A stretch of DNA of 42,563 bases, taken from the NCBI GenBank assembly GCA_947063875.1, contig CAMSTY010000029.1, positions 1 to 42,563 on the forward strand, in the 5' to 3' direction. Position numbers and translations under genes: made by a program. The notes beneath the pieces are model-generated. The model saw nothing but the letters and a program-made list of their open reading frames with translations, searched no databases and was not told where the DNA came from. Within the stretch, counting starts at the first letter, position 1. Each line of letters starts with the position of its first letter. This document shows, one piece after another, positions 1 to 9,035 of this stretch. This DNA is from an uncultured bacterium (GTDB taxonomy: Bacteria > Bacillota > Clostridia > Lachnospirales > Lachnospiraceae).

Positions 1-176
1 GGGTGGGGATTGGATGGGGGGTGGTAGCTGCAGTTGGTTTCTTTTTGGGGGTGGCGTTCGTTTAAATAGTAGGTTACGTCTCGTACGTGGGGGGGGCTGA
101 CCCAGCTTTTGCAGTTGCGGCAGTAGTGGGGGTGTTTCATTGTTTGGTCGCATATCGGACAAATCCTTTGTATCAT
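1..176 (-). CDS. Small zinc-ribbon protein, 3' end cut by window edge
   Basis: Read on the minus strand from an ATG at 176, with AAAGGA as ribosome site about 8 bases upstream. The first 58 codons are open and run off the window. Near the N-terminus there is a CPIC knuckle (residues 6-9) and a CRNC knuckle (residues 19-22), the spacing of a small treble-clef or zinc-ribbon domain. The rest is rich in His, Pro and aromatic residues. I recall similar short zinc-ribbon proteins in Lachnospiraceae, but no function is known to me. A DNA- or RNA-binding or redox role is only inference. The end of the gene is not visible. Confidence 0.6.
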   Translation of the reverse strand, partial: MIQRICPICDQTMKHPHYCRNCKSWVSPPHVRDVTYYLNERHPQKETNCSYHPPSNPH

Positions 177-235
177 GGTGTGGTCCTTTCTTGAAGGGGG
201 TGGGGGATTCGTTTTTTTTGGGGGTGGGGGACGGG

Positions 236-452
236 CTCGCGTTTGCTTCGCCTGGCGCTATCGCTTTGCTTCGCTGGCGGGTTCGCTTCGCCTGACGCTA
301 TCGCTTTGCTGACGCTATCGCTTTGCTTCGCCTGGCGCTATCGCTTTGCTTCGCCTGGCGCTATCGCTTTGCTGACGAGCTCGCTTCGCTTCGCCTGGCG
401 CTATCGCTTCGCTGACGAGCTCGCTTCGCTTCGCCTGACGCAATATCGGGGG
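236..452. repeat. Degenerate tandem repeat, TATCGCTTTGCTTCGCCTGGCGC-type
   Basis: A motif of about 23 bases built from CGCCTGGCGC and TATCGCTTTGCT is repeated many times with small changes. Two longer units of about 40 bases that add GCTGACGAGCTCGCTTCGCTT-type sequence follow in tandem at roughly 355-435. An open frame across it codes only for the repeat and has no ribosome site, so I do not call it a gene. The stretch before it (185-235) has runs of G. This is low-complexity intergenic DNA, probably a genome-wide repeat family. Confidence 0.7.
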
Positions 453-515
453 GACTCCGCAGTGGCGCGCTCACTTCCGCTTCGCTCCAGTTCGCTCACG
501 GGCCTTCGGCCCTAT

Positions 516-580
516 GGAAAAAGTCAAATATAAATCTGCTTATGTGTGAACACAACGCAGATTTATATTTGTCTTTTTCC
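516..580. terminator. Long hairpin, 24-bp arms, possible bidirectional terminator
   Basis: Arms at 516-539 and 557-580 are inverted repeats of 24 bases with a single mismatch. The 17-base loop can itself pair (TGTG with CACA). The arms begin and end in runs of A and T (GGAAAAAG and CTTTTTCC), so transcripts from either side would form a hairpin followed by U residues. It could be a terminator or a small mobile palindrome. It separates the repeat block from the promoter region of the next gene. Confidence 0.55.
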
Positions 581-678
581 GCACTGCTCTTTGCTTTCGT
601 GGACATTATACCACATTCCCGTCGTATAAGGGGGATTGTTATTTTTTTATCATTGTTTTTTTATTTTTTATATTTCTC

Positions 679-707
679 TTGCTTTTTTTTACTCTTATTG
701 GTAAGAT
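679..707 (+). promoter_or_regulatory. Possible sigma-A promoter for the PTS IIC gene
   Basis: TTGCTT at 679-684 and TAAGAT at 702-707 are separated by 17 bases. The leader that would follow is about 130 bases long and has short inverted repeats (TTGAC with GTCAA at 721-737, GACTG with CAGTC at 769-786). These might form a regulatory structure, but I recognise no riboswitch. The rest of 581-844 is AT-rich and shows no gene. Confidence 0.35.
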
Positions 708-844
708 AACAGACAACTGCTTTGACCTGGGAAGTCAAATGTGTGTCTTCTTTCCCAATTTGTTTATTGACTGGATTTTTTCAGTCGCGGCGTCTTCTTT
801 GGTTTTGAGCCGAGGGGGAATTTGTTGAAAAGGAGAGACCATTT

Positions 845-1867
845 ATGACACATTCTGCGGTTAAGGATTTTCTGAAAAAAAAGGGTATTAATATCACTGT
901 CAAAACCTATCTCATCGATGCGCTGGGTGCTATGGCTTTTGGGCTGTTTGCTTCCTTGTTGATCGGTACTATCTTTGGCACTTTGGGGGATAAGACCCAG
1001 ATCGCCTTATTTCATACGGTTGCTGAATATTGCAAAAGTGCTACTGGCGCGGCGTTGGGTGTGTCTATTGCTTATGCGTTGCATGCTCCTCAGCTGGTGC
1101 TTTTTTCTGCTGCTACTGTCGGGATTGCCGGGAATGCCTTGGGAGGGCCTGTGGGGGCTTTGGTTTCTTCTGTTATCGCTGCGGAATTGGGGAAGCTGGT
1201 TTCAAAGGAGACGCGGGTCGATATTCTGGTTACTCCGGGTGTGACGATTATCTCTGGTGTGTTGATGGCGCAGTTTGTCGGTCCTGGCGTGTCTGCGTTT
1301 ATGGCTGCGTTTGGCAATCTGGTAAAAACTGCTACGGAAATGCAGCCTTTCTTTATGGGAATCCTGGTTTCTGCCCTGGTTGGCATCGCCCTTACTCTTC
1401 CCATCAGCAGCGCTGCCATCTGTATTATGTTAAGTCTTGACGGTCTTGCCGGCGGCGCTGCCACTGCCGGCTGTTGTGCCCAGATGATTGGATTTGCCGT
1501 TTTAAGCTTCCGTGAGAATGGCGTTGGCGGCCTGCTGGCTCAGGGGCTGGGGACTTCCATGCTGCAGATGGGCAATATTGTCAAGAATCCTCGCACCTGG
1601 CTCCCTCCTATTCTGGCTTCCATGATTACCGGCCCGATTGCCACCTGTTTTTTCCGCCTGGAAAATATCCCCGCCGGCTCCGGCATGGGCACCTGCGGTA
1701 TGGTGGGCCCTATCGGCATTTACACCGCTATGGGGGGCGGCACTAATATGTGGCTGGGCATTGCTCTTGTCTGCTTTGTTCTCCCGGCCATTCTGACCTG
1801 GGTCTTCGGTGAAATCCTCCGAAAACTTGAGTGGATTCGTCCGGGAGACCTTAAGCTGGACTTGTAA
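845..1867 (+). CDS. PfoR-like PTS transporter subunit IIC membrane protein
   Basis: The product has 340 residues and is almost wholly hydrophobic, with about nine or ten membrane segments and Gly-rich turns. It matches from memory the PTS_EIIC_2 family (PfoR, a protein first linked to toxin regulation in Clostridium perfringens). These proteins resemble the sugar-translocating IIC part of a phosphotransferase system but are usually encoded without IIA or IIB, as here, so the substrate is unknown. The start is backed by AAAGGAGAG 7 bases before the ATG. The gene stands alone and ends in a strong hairpin shared with the convergent protease gene. The family call is firm; transport of a sugar is inference. 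Confidence 0.8.
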   Translation: MTHSAVKDFLKKKGINITVKTYLIDALGAMAFGLFASLLIGTIFGTLGDKTQIALFHTVAEYCKSATGAALGVSIAYALHAPQLVLFSAATVGIAGNALGGPVGALVSSVIAAELGKLVSKETRVDILVTPGVTIISGVLMAQFVGPGVSAFMAAFGNLVKTATEMQPFFMGILVSALVGIALTLPISSAAICIMLSLDGLAGGAATAGCCAQMIGFAVLSFRENGVGGLLAQGLGTSMLQMGNIVKNPRTWLPPILASMITGPIATCFFRLENIPAGSGMGTCGMVGPIGIYTAMGGGTNMWLGIALVCFVLPAILTWVFGEILRKLEWIRPGDLKLDL

Positions 1868-1916
1868 ATTCGATCAGACGCGTCGCCGGCGTATTTTGCC
1901 GAATGCTCTGCTCTGT

Positions 1917-1973
1917 AAAATGCCCAGGAGAAAGCAGATACCAGAAATGGTCTGCCTTCTCCTGGGCATTTTT
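1917..1973. terminator. Bidirectional terminator between convergent genes
   Basis: Arms at 1917-1938 and 1951-1972 pair over about 21 bases with one mismatch (core TGCCCAGGAGAA with TTCTCCTGGGCA). They are flanked by A residues on one side and T residues on the other. It lies between the stop of the PTS IIC gene and the stop of the minus-strand protease gene, so it can serve both. Confidence 0.85.
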
Positions 1974-1986
1974 ACTATTTCGTCTG

Positions 1987-3363
1987 TCAATGCATTTCCT
2001 TCAACACTTCTATTGCCTTCAGCACCTGATTATCCTGATCCAGCGGAACCTCCAAGGCATTCTCCAGTCCCTCCGGCGCCTTATACTCAATCTCCACATC
2101 CGGGTCCAGTCCCTTCTTGTGCAGGTCCACACCGCCTGGAGTATAATAATGAGACACTGTCATTTTCACTGCTGATCCGTCGTCCAACGGCACCAGGCTC
2201 TGGACAATCCCCTTTCCAAAGGAAGTCGTCCCCACCAGCTTCGCGCATCCGTAATCCTGCAATGCACCGGCCAATACCTCGGACGCACTCGCCGAATTGC
2301 CGTTGATCAGCACCACCATCGGAATATCCAGTTCGTGTCCGTCTTTCTTTGGATATCTGGGGTCGTTTTGCCTGACGTCGGAATCAAAGCAAATCTTGCC
2401 TCCCTTACTGTAATAGCGGTCGCCCTGTCCGTCCTTATCCGAAGTCGAGACAATCATCCCATCCAGTCTGTCCTCCGGCAAAATATATGCTGCCATCTCC
2501 ACTACGGCGTCCAATACCCCGCCAGGATTATCACGAAGGTCAATAATCAGACTCTCCATTCCCTGCTCCTGCAAAGAATCGACAGCTGCTTTGAACTGTT
2601 CTCCTGTCACCAGTTCAAACTGAGTTACCATAATGTACCCCACCTGATCTTCCAGCATCTGCGATTCTACAGTTGTCACCTCCACGATCCTTCGCTGTAT
2701 GTGAAGCGGAACCTCTTCACCATCCCGAATTACCGTGATATCCACATAGGTACCCTCTTCGCCCCGGATTTCCTGCTGCACCAATACATCCAGTTCCATC
2801 TCCGACGCTTCCACATCTCCTACTTTGTATAAAATGTCGCCCTTTTTCATCCCTGCTTCCTCAGCCGGCGAATTTTGAAATACCCGCAGCGCCGTAATCA
2901 GTCCGGAAGAAATGTTCTGGCTCACCAATACGCCAATCCCACAGTAAACTCCCTCCGTCTCCTCCGTCAGGGACTCGTATTCCTCCTGCGTATAATACAC
3001 GGTATAGGGATCTCCCAGGCCAGCCAGCATCCCTTTATAGATGCCTGCTTCCATCTGCTCCGGATCAATGTCTTCCTCAAACAGGAAGTTGCGGTCTACC
3101 AGGTACTGCAATGTATTGAGTTTCTGGTTCACCGCGCTGATGTCAATCCCTCTGGGAGCCTCTGTCCCTTCGCTAACCTGTACCTGTGCCTGATTCTCCA
3201 TCACGGTCTGCCCGATCAGATTGATTCCTGCCGCAATCCCGACGATAATTAACCCGACAAACGCCGTCACCAGAGAGCCGGTCAGCACGCCTTTCCAAAA
3301 TTTATTTTTTGTTCTTATCTCGTTTTCCACAGTGAACTCCTTCTCTCTATATTTTATTTCCAT
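1987..3363 (-). CDS. ctpA: C-terminal processing protease, S41 family (CtpA/CtpB type)
   Basis: A serine protease of the S41 family, 458 residues from the ATG at 3363. Two upstream in-frame TTG codons are possible starts, and none has a clear ribosome site. It has one membrane anchor near residues 20-45, a PDZ domain around residues 130-220 and a catalytic domain after that. The Ser lies in NSASASE (about residue 357) and the Lys in SFGKGIV (about 384), as expected for the Ser/Lys dyad. Active sites of anchored family members face the outside. It is the last gene after ftsE-ftsX-hydrolase, 31 bases beyond the hydrolase stop. A role in processing cell-wall enzymes or spore signalling is inferred from the family. 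Confidence 0.9.
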   Translation of the reverse strand: MEIKYREKEFTVENEIRTKNKFWKGVLTGSLVTAFVGLIIVGIAAGINLIGQTVMENQAQVQVSEGTEAPRGIDISAVNQKLNTLQYLVDRNFLFEEDIDPEQMEAGIYKGMLAGLGDPYTVYYTQEEYESLTEETEGVYCGIGVLVSQNISSGLITALRVFQNSPAEEAGMKKGDILYKVGDVEASEMELDVLVQQEIRGEEGTYVDITVIRDGEEVPLHIQRRIVEVTTVESQMLEDQVGYIMVTQFELVTGEQFKAAVDSLQEQGMESLIIDLRDNPGGVLDAVVEMAAYILPEDRLDGMIVSTSDKDGQGDRYYSKGGKICFDSDVRQNDPRYPKKDGHELDIPMVVLINGNSASASEVLAGALQDYGCAKLVGTTSFGKGIVQSLVPLDDGSAVKMTVSHYYTPGGVDLHKKGLDPDVEIEYKAPEGLENALEVPLDQDNQVLKAIEVLKEMH

Positions 3364-3393
3364 AAACAACAAATCAGGGGAATTGCCTGTATA

Positions 3394-4611
3394 CTAAGGA
3401 CTGACATAGCTAACAGAATTCACATACTGTCCATTAGCGCGGATACCAAAATGCAGATGCGGCCCGGTAGAATATCCGGTAGATCCCACTTTCGCGATCG
3501 TCTGTCCCTGAATCACAGACTGCCCCTCCGAGGCCAGCAGCTGTGAGCAGTGCATATAAACCGTATACACCCCTCCGCCGTGGTTAATCATAATATAATT
3601 CCCCGCCGAATAGCTGTATGTAGAGATCACCACCGTTCCGGAAGCAGCTGCCAGCACTGCACTCCCTGAGGCCGCCCCGATATCAATGCCCTGATGATTG
3701 GTGGAAGCCCCTTCTGTCGGTGAACTGCGGCTTCCAAAGCCGGACGTGATCCGGCTGCTGGCAGGACATGGCCATATAAATCTAATATCCCCAAGACTGA
3801 CCGTATTATACGTCTTTCCTGCTGCTTCTGCTGCTTTTCGCGCCTCCTCTTCCTTGCGCTTGATCTCCGCCTCCAGCTGCCGGACACGATTCTCCTGCTC
3901 CTGGATATCCTTCTCATATTCGCTGATCTGTCCCTGTGCAGTCTGAATCTGGCTCTCAAAATTCTTCAGTTCCTGATTCTTCTGTGCCAGCAGCGTCTCC
4001 ACCGACTGCTGCTTGGCCTCTGTCTGCTCCTGAAATCCCAGAAGTTCCTCATGTTCCTGATTTAGCTGCTCCTCCCGGGCGACAACAGCCTCTCTGGCTG
4101 CTGCATACTCATCCATCTTTTTCCGGTCGTATTCAGAAATCCTCTGGATGTATTCCGCCCGGTTCATCAGCTGTATCATACTTTTCGACTGCAAAAGCAT
4201 ATCCAGGTAGCTGACCTTGCCACGTTCATACATGTATTTTATGCGCAGCTTCATGGCTTCATACTGCCCGGCTTCCACTTCCCTGGCCAGTTCCAGTTCC
4301 TGTCCGGTTACCTCAATGTCAGCCTCCTTTTGAATAATCTGTTCCCCCAGTTCCTCCAGTTCCAGGTTCAAAGCGCTTAGATTATTATCCAGTTCCCGCA
4401 CATAAACCACGGTATCCTGCTTGAGGCCCTCAAGATTTTTCAAAGTCGCCTCGACTCTTTTTTTCTCCGTTTCCAGGCTGCTGGCCCGTTTTTTGGCATC
4501 CTCCACCTCTTTTTTGGTAGCATAGGCCGGGCTGACAGCCACTGCCAGCAGGCTGACCATCAGCAAAACAGCCGCAAAACCCCGCCGCCTTTTCTTAATT
4601 CCCGTTTTCAT
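3394..4611 (-). CDS. Coiled-coil murein hydrolase (PcsB/EnvC-like) with M23 domain
   Basis: 405 residues. A basic signal peptide (residues 1-31, ending near AYA) is followed by a long coiled coil rich in Glu, Gln and Lys (about 33-265) and a C-terminal LytM/M23 peptidase domain (about 280-400). The zinc-ligand motifs HQGIDIG and GPHLHFG are both intact, so the enzyme may be active itself, unlike E. coli EnvC whose LytM domain has lost them. It lies 11 bases after ftsX. By analogy with FtsEX-PcsB or FtsEX-EnvC, the coiled coil should dock on the outer loop of FtsX and be switched by ATP hydrolysis in FtsE to cut septal peptidoglycan. The start has AGGTGG at a good distance. Confidence 0.9.
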   Translation of the reverse strand: MKTGIKKRRRGFAAVLLMVSLLAVAVSPAYATKKEVEDAKKRASSLETEKKRVEATLKNLEGLKQDTVVYVRELDNNLSALNLELEELGEQIIQKEADIEVTGQELELAREVEAGQYEAMKLRIKYMYERGKVSYLDMLLQSKSMIQLMNRAEYIQRISEYDRKKMDEYAAAREAVVAREEQLNQEHEELLGFQEQTEAKQQSVETLLAQKNQELKNFESQIQTAQGQISEYEKDIQEQENRVRQLEAEIKRKEEEARKAAEAAGKTYNTVSLGDIRFIWPCPASSRITSGFGSRSSPTEGASTNHQGIDIGAASGSAVLAAASGTVVISTYSYSAGNYIMINHGGGVYTVYMHCSQLLASEGQSVIQGQTIAKVGSTGYSTGPHLHFGIRANGQYVNSVSYVSP

Positions 4612-4622
4612 TGGATCGCCAC

Positions 4623-5531
4623 CTACGCTTTCATATACTTGCGGATGGTAAAATGACTTCCAAAAAAGCCGATTCCCGCTCCCAGGCCGACAGCCACTGC
4701 CGCCATCACCGGATAGATTTCCTCAATCGGTAAAAATTCAAAAACACCAGACAGCACCTGAAACCGTTCTGTCAAATAAGCTACCGACCGGCTGTAGAGG
4801 ATGTAAATGCCTGCCAGCGGAATTCCCGCACCAATTAACCCAATCAATACACCCTCCACCACAAACGGGGCCCGTATCATAAAATTAGTAGCCCCGATCA
4901 GACGCATAATCTGGCTCTCCTGCTTCCGGAAGGCCGCCGCCACCGAAATCGTATTGCTGATCAAAAACATTGCCACCAGCAGCAGCACACTGATAATCAC
5001 CAAAGATAACATCCCCACCATCCGGTTAAAGCTAACAAATCCCGCCGCCACCGCGCTGGAATAGTTCACCTGCCTCACCCCGTCATGTTTCTGCAGCCAG
5101 GCCACCATATCCTCCTGATCCTCAATATCATAGAGATGGATCTCATAACTGGCAGAGCCAGCCAATGGGTTATCCTCCGCAAATCCCTCCGCCAGTTCCT
5201 CATGCCCGGCAAAATAGTCTGTCTGAAAAGACTCCCATGCTTCGTCTGCCGATATGTAAACCATATCCTTCACCTCTTTGCGGCTTCCTAGCGCCGCTCC
5301 CAATGCCAGAATATCTGTCTCACTCAGATTCTCCTCAAAAAGCACTGTGATCCCCACCGTGCTTTCCATGCTTTTGACCATAAACTGAATATTGGTAATA
5401 ATAGAAAAAAACAGGCAGAATAAAAAAACACAGGCAGAAACCGTTGCCATGGATGCCAACGAAAACCAGATATTCCTGCATATATTTTTCAATCCCTGTT
5501 TTAAGCAGTACCAGAGTACACTAATCCTCAT
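4623..5531 (-). CDS. ftsX: Cell division protein FtsX
   Basis: 302 residues. It has an N-terminal membrane segment (about 20-45), a large outside domain (about 45-165), then three more membrane segments, the usual FtsX layout. It forms a membrane complex with FtsE and passes the ATPase signal to a peptidoglycan hydrolase outside the membrane. It lies 46 bases after ftsE and 11 bases before the coiled-coil M23 hydrolase gene, so the three form one operon and most likely one machine. The length is normal for Gram-positive FtsX. Confidence 0.93.
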   Translation of the reverse strand: MRISVLWYCLKQGLKNICRNIWFSLASMATVSACVFLFCLFFSIITNIQFMVKSMESTVGITVLFEENLSETDILALGAALGSRKEVKDMVYISADEAWESFQTDYFAGHEELAEGFAEDNPLAGSASYEIHLYDIEDQEDMVAWLQKHDGVRQVNYSSAVAAGFVSFNRMVGMLSLVIISVLLLVAMFLISNTISVAAAFRKQESQIMRLIGATNFMIRAPFVVEGVLIGLIGAGIPLAGIYILYSRSVAYLTERFQVLSGVFEFLPIEEIYPVMAAVAVGLGAGIGFFGSHFTIRKYMKA

Positions 5532-5577
5532 CCTTGTATCCGTCCCTTATCCTGCAACAGTTCCGATCCCTTCCCTG

Positions 5578-6243
5578 TCACCTTATCTCGTCGCTGACCA
5601 TTCGGCCGCGGTCCAGGGTAATGACACGCCCCCCCATCTGTTCCACAATCTCCTGACTGTGCGTCACCACCACCACAGTCGTTCCCATCTGGTTAATATC
5701 CCACAAAAGATCCATAATCTCAACCGCGTTCTGATGATCCAGATTGCCGGTAGGCTCATCGGCAAGCAAAATCTCCGGCTGGTTTACCAACGCCCGGGCA
5801 ATCGCCACTCTTTGCTGTTCCCCTCCGGAAAGATGCTGCGGCAATGACTTATATTTTGAAGAAAGTCCCACCAGTTTTAGCATTTCCGGCACGGATTCCC
5901 GGATCGCACGCGAAGAGGCCCCCACCACCCGCTGGGCGAAGGCCACATTCTCAAACACATTTCGATCTTTTAACAACCGGAAATCCTGAAATACAATCCC
6001 AAAATTCCGCCGATAACGAGGAACCTGCCTTCGCCGCATCCTGTGCAGCTCCATCCCATTGACAATAATTTCTCCGGAACTGGGTTCCTCCTCCTTGATC
6101 AGCAGCCGCAGAAGTGTTGTCTTGCCGGAACCGCTTCGTCCCATGATAAATACAAATTCTCCGTCTTCGATGGTAATATTAATATCCCGCAACGCCCGGT
6201 TCCCGCTTTCATAGGCTTTGCATACATCCAAAATTTCTATCAT
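5578..6243 (-). CDS. ftsE: Cell division ATP-binding protein FtsE
   Basis: 221 residues, an ABC ATPase. Walker A is GRSGSGKTT (about residues 35-43), the Q-loop is in FGIVFQDF, the signature is LSGGEQQR and Walker B is ILLADEPTG. It is cytoplasmic, pairs with FtsX and drives activation of the septal hydrolase. It is the first gene of the ftsE-ftsX-hydrolase-protease set. A minus-strand promoter must lie between 6244 and 6340, but I cannot pick one with confidence. Confidence 0.94.
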   Translation of the reverse strand: MIEILDVCKAYESGNRALRDINITIEDGEFVFIMGRSGSGKTTLLRLLIKEEEPSSGEIIVNGMELHRMRRRQVPRYRRNFGIVFQDFRLLKDRNVFENVAFAQRVVGASSRAIRESVPEMLKLVGLSSKYKSLPQHLSGGEQQRVAIARALVNQPEILLADEPTGNLDHQNAVEIMDLLWDINQMGTTVVVVTHSQEIVEQMGGRVITLDRGRMVSDEIR

Positions 6244-6297
6244 AATTGTCTCCTGATTTTCCGGATCTCTGCCATCTCCTGACCTTTCATGGCAGAA

Positions 6298-6323
6298 TCC
6301 GGGAAAGCAAGATCTGTCCCGGA
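6298..6323. terminator. Inverted repeat after the CdaR-like gene, weak terminator
   Basis: TCCGGGA and TCCCGGA arms of 7 bases flank a 12-base loop just beyond the stop of the CdaR-like gene (6341). No long T run follows on the minus strand, so it would be a weak intrinsic terminator. Confidence 0.3.
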
Positions 6324-6340
6324 CCCTTTTCCTGTTTTAC

Positions 6341-7429
6341 TCAGAAATCCTGATTCTCCATGTATTTCATATATTTCACAACCATCAACGCAATTTTGAA
6401 TGTAATTGCATCCTCAAATACCCGCAAATCCAATCCGGTGCTCTTCTGAAGCTTATCCAGGCGGTATACCAACGTATTCCGGTGGATATAAAGCTGCCGG
6501 GAAGTCTCCGATACATTCAGGCTGTTCTCAAAGAACTTATTGATCGTCGCCAGCGTCTCCTCGTCAAAATCATCCGGAGACTTGCTCTCAAACACCTCAC
6601 GGATAAACATCCGGCAAAGGGGCAGCGGCAGCTGATAAATCAGACGGCCGATCCCAAGATTGCTATAGGCCACCACATTCTTGCCGCTGTAGAAAATCTT
6701 GCCCACATCCAAAGCCATCTTGGCTTCCTTATAAGAGCGGGACACCTCTTTGATGTCTCCCACAATCGTACCAAAGGAGACATGGACCTTGGTCATCGCC
6801 TCGGTATTCAGCATGTCCAGGATCATGTTGGCTGTCTTCTCTAAGTCTTCATAATCTTCCATGGGCTTTACTTCCTTCACCAGGATGATATTCTTCTCAT
6901 CCACGGCTGTGATAAAGTCCTTGGTCTTGGCCGCAAACAGGCTGCGAACCGTCTCCAGTGCATTCCCGTCCTTCTCATGCTTGGTCTCGATCAAAAACAC
7001 CACCCGGCGCACATTCGTCTCTATATGCAGCTTCTTGGCCCGGTTGTAGATGTCCACCAGCAGCAGATTATCCAACAGCAGGTTCTTGATAAAGTTGTCC
7101 TTGTCAAAACGTTCTTTATATGCTACCAGCAGATTCTGCACCTGGAATGCCGCCAGCTTCCCCACCATATATACGTCGTCGCTTCCGCCTCTGGCCAGCA
7201 GAATATATTCCAGCTGATGCTCATCAAACACCTTGAAAAACTGATAACCCTGAATCACCTGGCTGTCTGCCGGAGAATCTACAAAAGACAGGATGGAGCT
7301 CTCATACTCTTCTGCCTCGGGAAACGTTGAAGCAAGCACCTTGCCCTCTGTGTCGCAGATGCAAAGATCGATCCTGGTAATACCTTTCAAACCCTCGATT
7401 GTCGTCTGAAGAATCTGATTTGAAATCAT
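6341..7429 (-). CDS. CdaR/PucR-type transcriptional regulator
   Basis: 362 residues from the ATG at 7429, chosen because GAAGGAG sits about 9 bases upstream; the frame stays open further upstream without a ribosome site. The N-terminus resembles a sugar-diacid/PAS-like sensing region (ITRIDLCICDTEGKVLAS). The C-terminus (about 290-350) carries a PucR-type helix-turn-helix with the family signature SRQLYIHRNTLVYRLDKL. Such regulators control sugar acid, purine or amino acid catabolism. The gene is downstream of an MsmK-type ATPase gene but separated from it by a strong terminator, so co-regulation is only possible. The effector is unknown. Confidence 0.8.
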   Translation of the reverse strand: MISNQILQTTIEGLKGITRIDLCICDTEGKVLASTFPEAEEYESSILSFVDSPADSQVIQGYQFFKVFDEHQLEYILLARGGSDDVYMVGKLAAFQVQNLLVAYKERFDKDNFIKNLLLDNLLLVDIYNRAKKLHIETNVRRVVFLIETKHEKDGNALETVRSLFAAKTKDFITAVDEKNIILVKEVKPMEDYEDLEKTANMILDMLNTEAMTKVHVSFGTIVGDIKEVSRSYKEAKMALDVGKIFYSGKNVVAYSNLGIGRLIYQLPLPLCRMFIREVFESKSPDDFDEETLATINKFFENSLNVSETSRQLYIHRNTLVYRLDKLQKSTGLDLRVFEDAITFKIALMVVKYMKYMENQDF

Positions 7430-7487
7430 AGTACACGCTCCTTCTTCAAATATTAGTCGTCCTATCCTATATCTTAATGCAAACTGG

Positions 7488-7521
7488 AAAAAAAAGCAAG
7501 CGAGTATCACTACCCGCCTGC
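7488..7521 (-). terminator. Intrinsic terminator of the MsmK/UgpC-type gene
   Basis: On the minus strand an 11-bp stem (GCAGGCGGGTA with TACTCGCTTGC, two G-U pairs) with a GTGA loop is followed by eight T residues. It sits 50 bases after the stop of the ABC ATPase gene at 7572. Confidence 0.85.
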
Positions 7522-7571
7522 CTGTTTTTATATTTTTTTCATCACTTCCGCACTTTGGCGCTCAATGATCC

Positions 7572-8684
7572 TTAGTTTGTGACTACCTGCTCGGTTTCTT
7601 TGTCAAACACATGTACCTTGCTCAGATCCATAGCCAGTCTGATCGTGTCGCCCGGTCTGGCTGTGGTGCGCGGATTCACGCGTGCGGTGCAGTTGGTCTC
7701 CTGCAGATCAAAGTACAGATACACCTCAGCGCCCAGCAGCTCGTATACACGAACCGTAGCAGAGAATACGCTGTCAGGAGAAGCCTTCAGATAAGCTTCC
7801 TCATCATGCAGATCTTCCGGCCGGATACCCAGAGTAACGGTCTTGCCCACATACCCCTTCTGATCCAGGACTTTGCCCTTCTCCTCCGGCAGAGTAATGG
7901 TGTTGCCGTCAAAGGTCAGAGTTACACCGCTGCCAGCCTTACCAACCGTAGCGTCTACCAGGTTCATCTGCGGAGCGCCGATAAATCCGGCTACGAACTT
8001 ATTGCAAGGTCTGTCGTACAGGTTCTGCGGAGAATCTACCTGCTGCACAATGCCATCCTTCATAACAACGATTCTGGTACCCAGAGTCATAGCCTCGGTC
8101 TGGTCATGCGTAACATAAATGATGGTTGCCTGCAGTCTCTGATGCAGCTTGGAAATCTCAATACGCATCTGGCCTCTCAGCTTTGCATCCAAGTTGGACA
8201 GCGGCTCATCCATCAGGAATACCTTCGGATTACGTACAATAGCACGGCCCATAGCCACACGCTGTCTCTGGCCACCGGACAGAGCCTTCGGCTTACGGTC
8301 TAACAGATGGGACAGATCCAAAATTCTTGCCGCTTCCTGAACCAGCTTATCGATCTCATCCTTCGGAACCTTTCTCAGTTTCAGTCCGAATGCCATATTG
8401 TCATATACGGACATATGAGGATACAGAGCATAGTTCTGGAATACCATTGCAATATCTCTGTCCTTCGGCTCCACATCATTCACCAGCTTGCCGTCAATAT
8501 ACAGTTCACCAGAAGAAATATCCTCCAGACCAGCAACCATACGCAGGGTAGTGGACTTTCCGCATCCGGACGGCCCTACGAAAATAATAAACTCTTTATC
8601 TGCGATCTCCAGGTTGAAATCCTTTACTGCTACAAATCCATTGGGATACGATTTTGTAACGTTTCTCAGTGACAGACTTGCCAT
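7572..8684 (-). CDS. Sugar ABC transporter ATPase, MsmK/UgpC/MalK type
   Basis: 370 residues from the ATG at 8684, which has AGGAGG 9 bases upstream. The longer upstream frame has no such site. Walker A is GPSGCGKST, the signature is LSGGQRQR, Walker B is VFLMDEPLSN, and a C-terminal OB-type regulatory domain (about 240-370) is typical of ATPases for carbohydrate ABC importers. No permease or binding protein gene is beside it. This fits the shared MsmK-type ATPase of Firmicutes, which energises several sugar importers. The substrate cannot be told from sequence. It is a single-gene unit ending in its own terminator. Confidence 0.88.
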   Translation of the reverse strand: MASLSLRNVTKSYPNGFVAVKDFNLEIADKEFIIFVGPSGCGKSTTLRMVAGLEDISSGELYIDGKLVNDVEPKDRDIAMVFQNYALYPHMSVYDNMAFGLKLRKVPKDEIDKLVQEAARILDLSHLLDRKPKALSGGQRQRVAMGRAIVRNPKVFLMDEPLSNLDAKLRGQMRIEISKLHQRLQATIIYVTHDQTEAMTLGTRIVVMKDGIVQQVDSPQNLYDRPCNKFVAGFIGAPQMNLVDATVGKAGSGVTLTFDGNTITLPEEKGKVLDQKGYVGKTVTLGIRPEDLHDEEAYLKASPDSVFSATVRVYELLGAEVYLYFDLQETNCTARVNPRTTARPGDTIRLAMDLSKVHVFDKETEQVVTN

Positions 8685-9035
8685 ATCTTTTTCCTCCTGA
8701 TAATTCACTCTGATTTTGTGAGCGACCGGCAACCCATTCCCTGATGGCCCGGCCTTGTTTCTTTCCTTATCATACAATAATCAAACTTTTTTCGCCATGT
8801 AGCAAATAACCAAAAACCCGTTTTCTATTTTGTAACATCTGTCTATTGCCCCAAAGAAATGCCAAAAATCACAAAAGCGGGTTCAAAAGAACCCGCTTTT
8901 CCCACTTATCTTTATAAATCTCCACAAAAAACTGACATCCCTTGACTTTTCAAAATAAAACCTTGTGAATCCTGCCCAACAGATATCCTTTTTTCTTGTT
9001 TAAATTCCTCTTTAAAATATTCTTTCAGACACGTC
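8685..9035. other. 351-base intergenic region
   Basis: This gap holds the ribosome site and presumed promoter of the MsmK-type gene (8685-8800; a TATGAT hexamer lies at about 8768-8773 on the minus strand, without a convincing -35) and the terminator of the methyltransferase operon at 8873-8900. I see no small gene or RNA structure in the rest. Confidence 0.5.
8873..8900. terminator. Bidirectional intrinsic terminator
   Basis: A perfect 12-bp stem (AAAAGCGGGTTC with GAACCCGCTTTT) with an AAAA loop. On the minus strand it lies downstream of the methyltransferase gene and ends in T-rich sequence. Confidence 0.85.

Noticed and set aside
243..533. 96-codon frame in the left repeat block
   Set aside because: It translates the tandem repeat only and has no ribosome site.
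709..840. Riboswitch in the leader of the PTS IIC gene
   Set aside because: Small inverted repeats are present, but I recognise no conserved riboswitch core.
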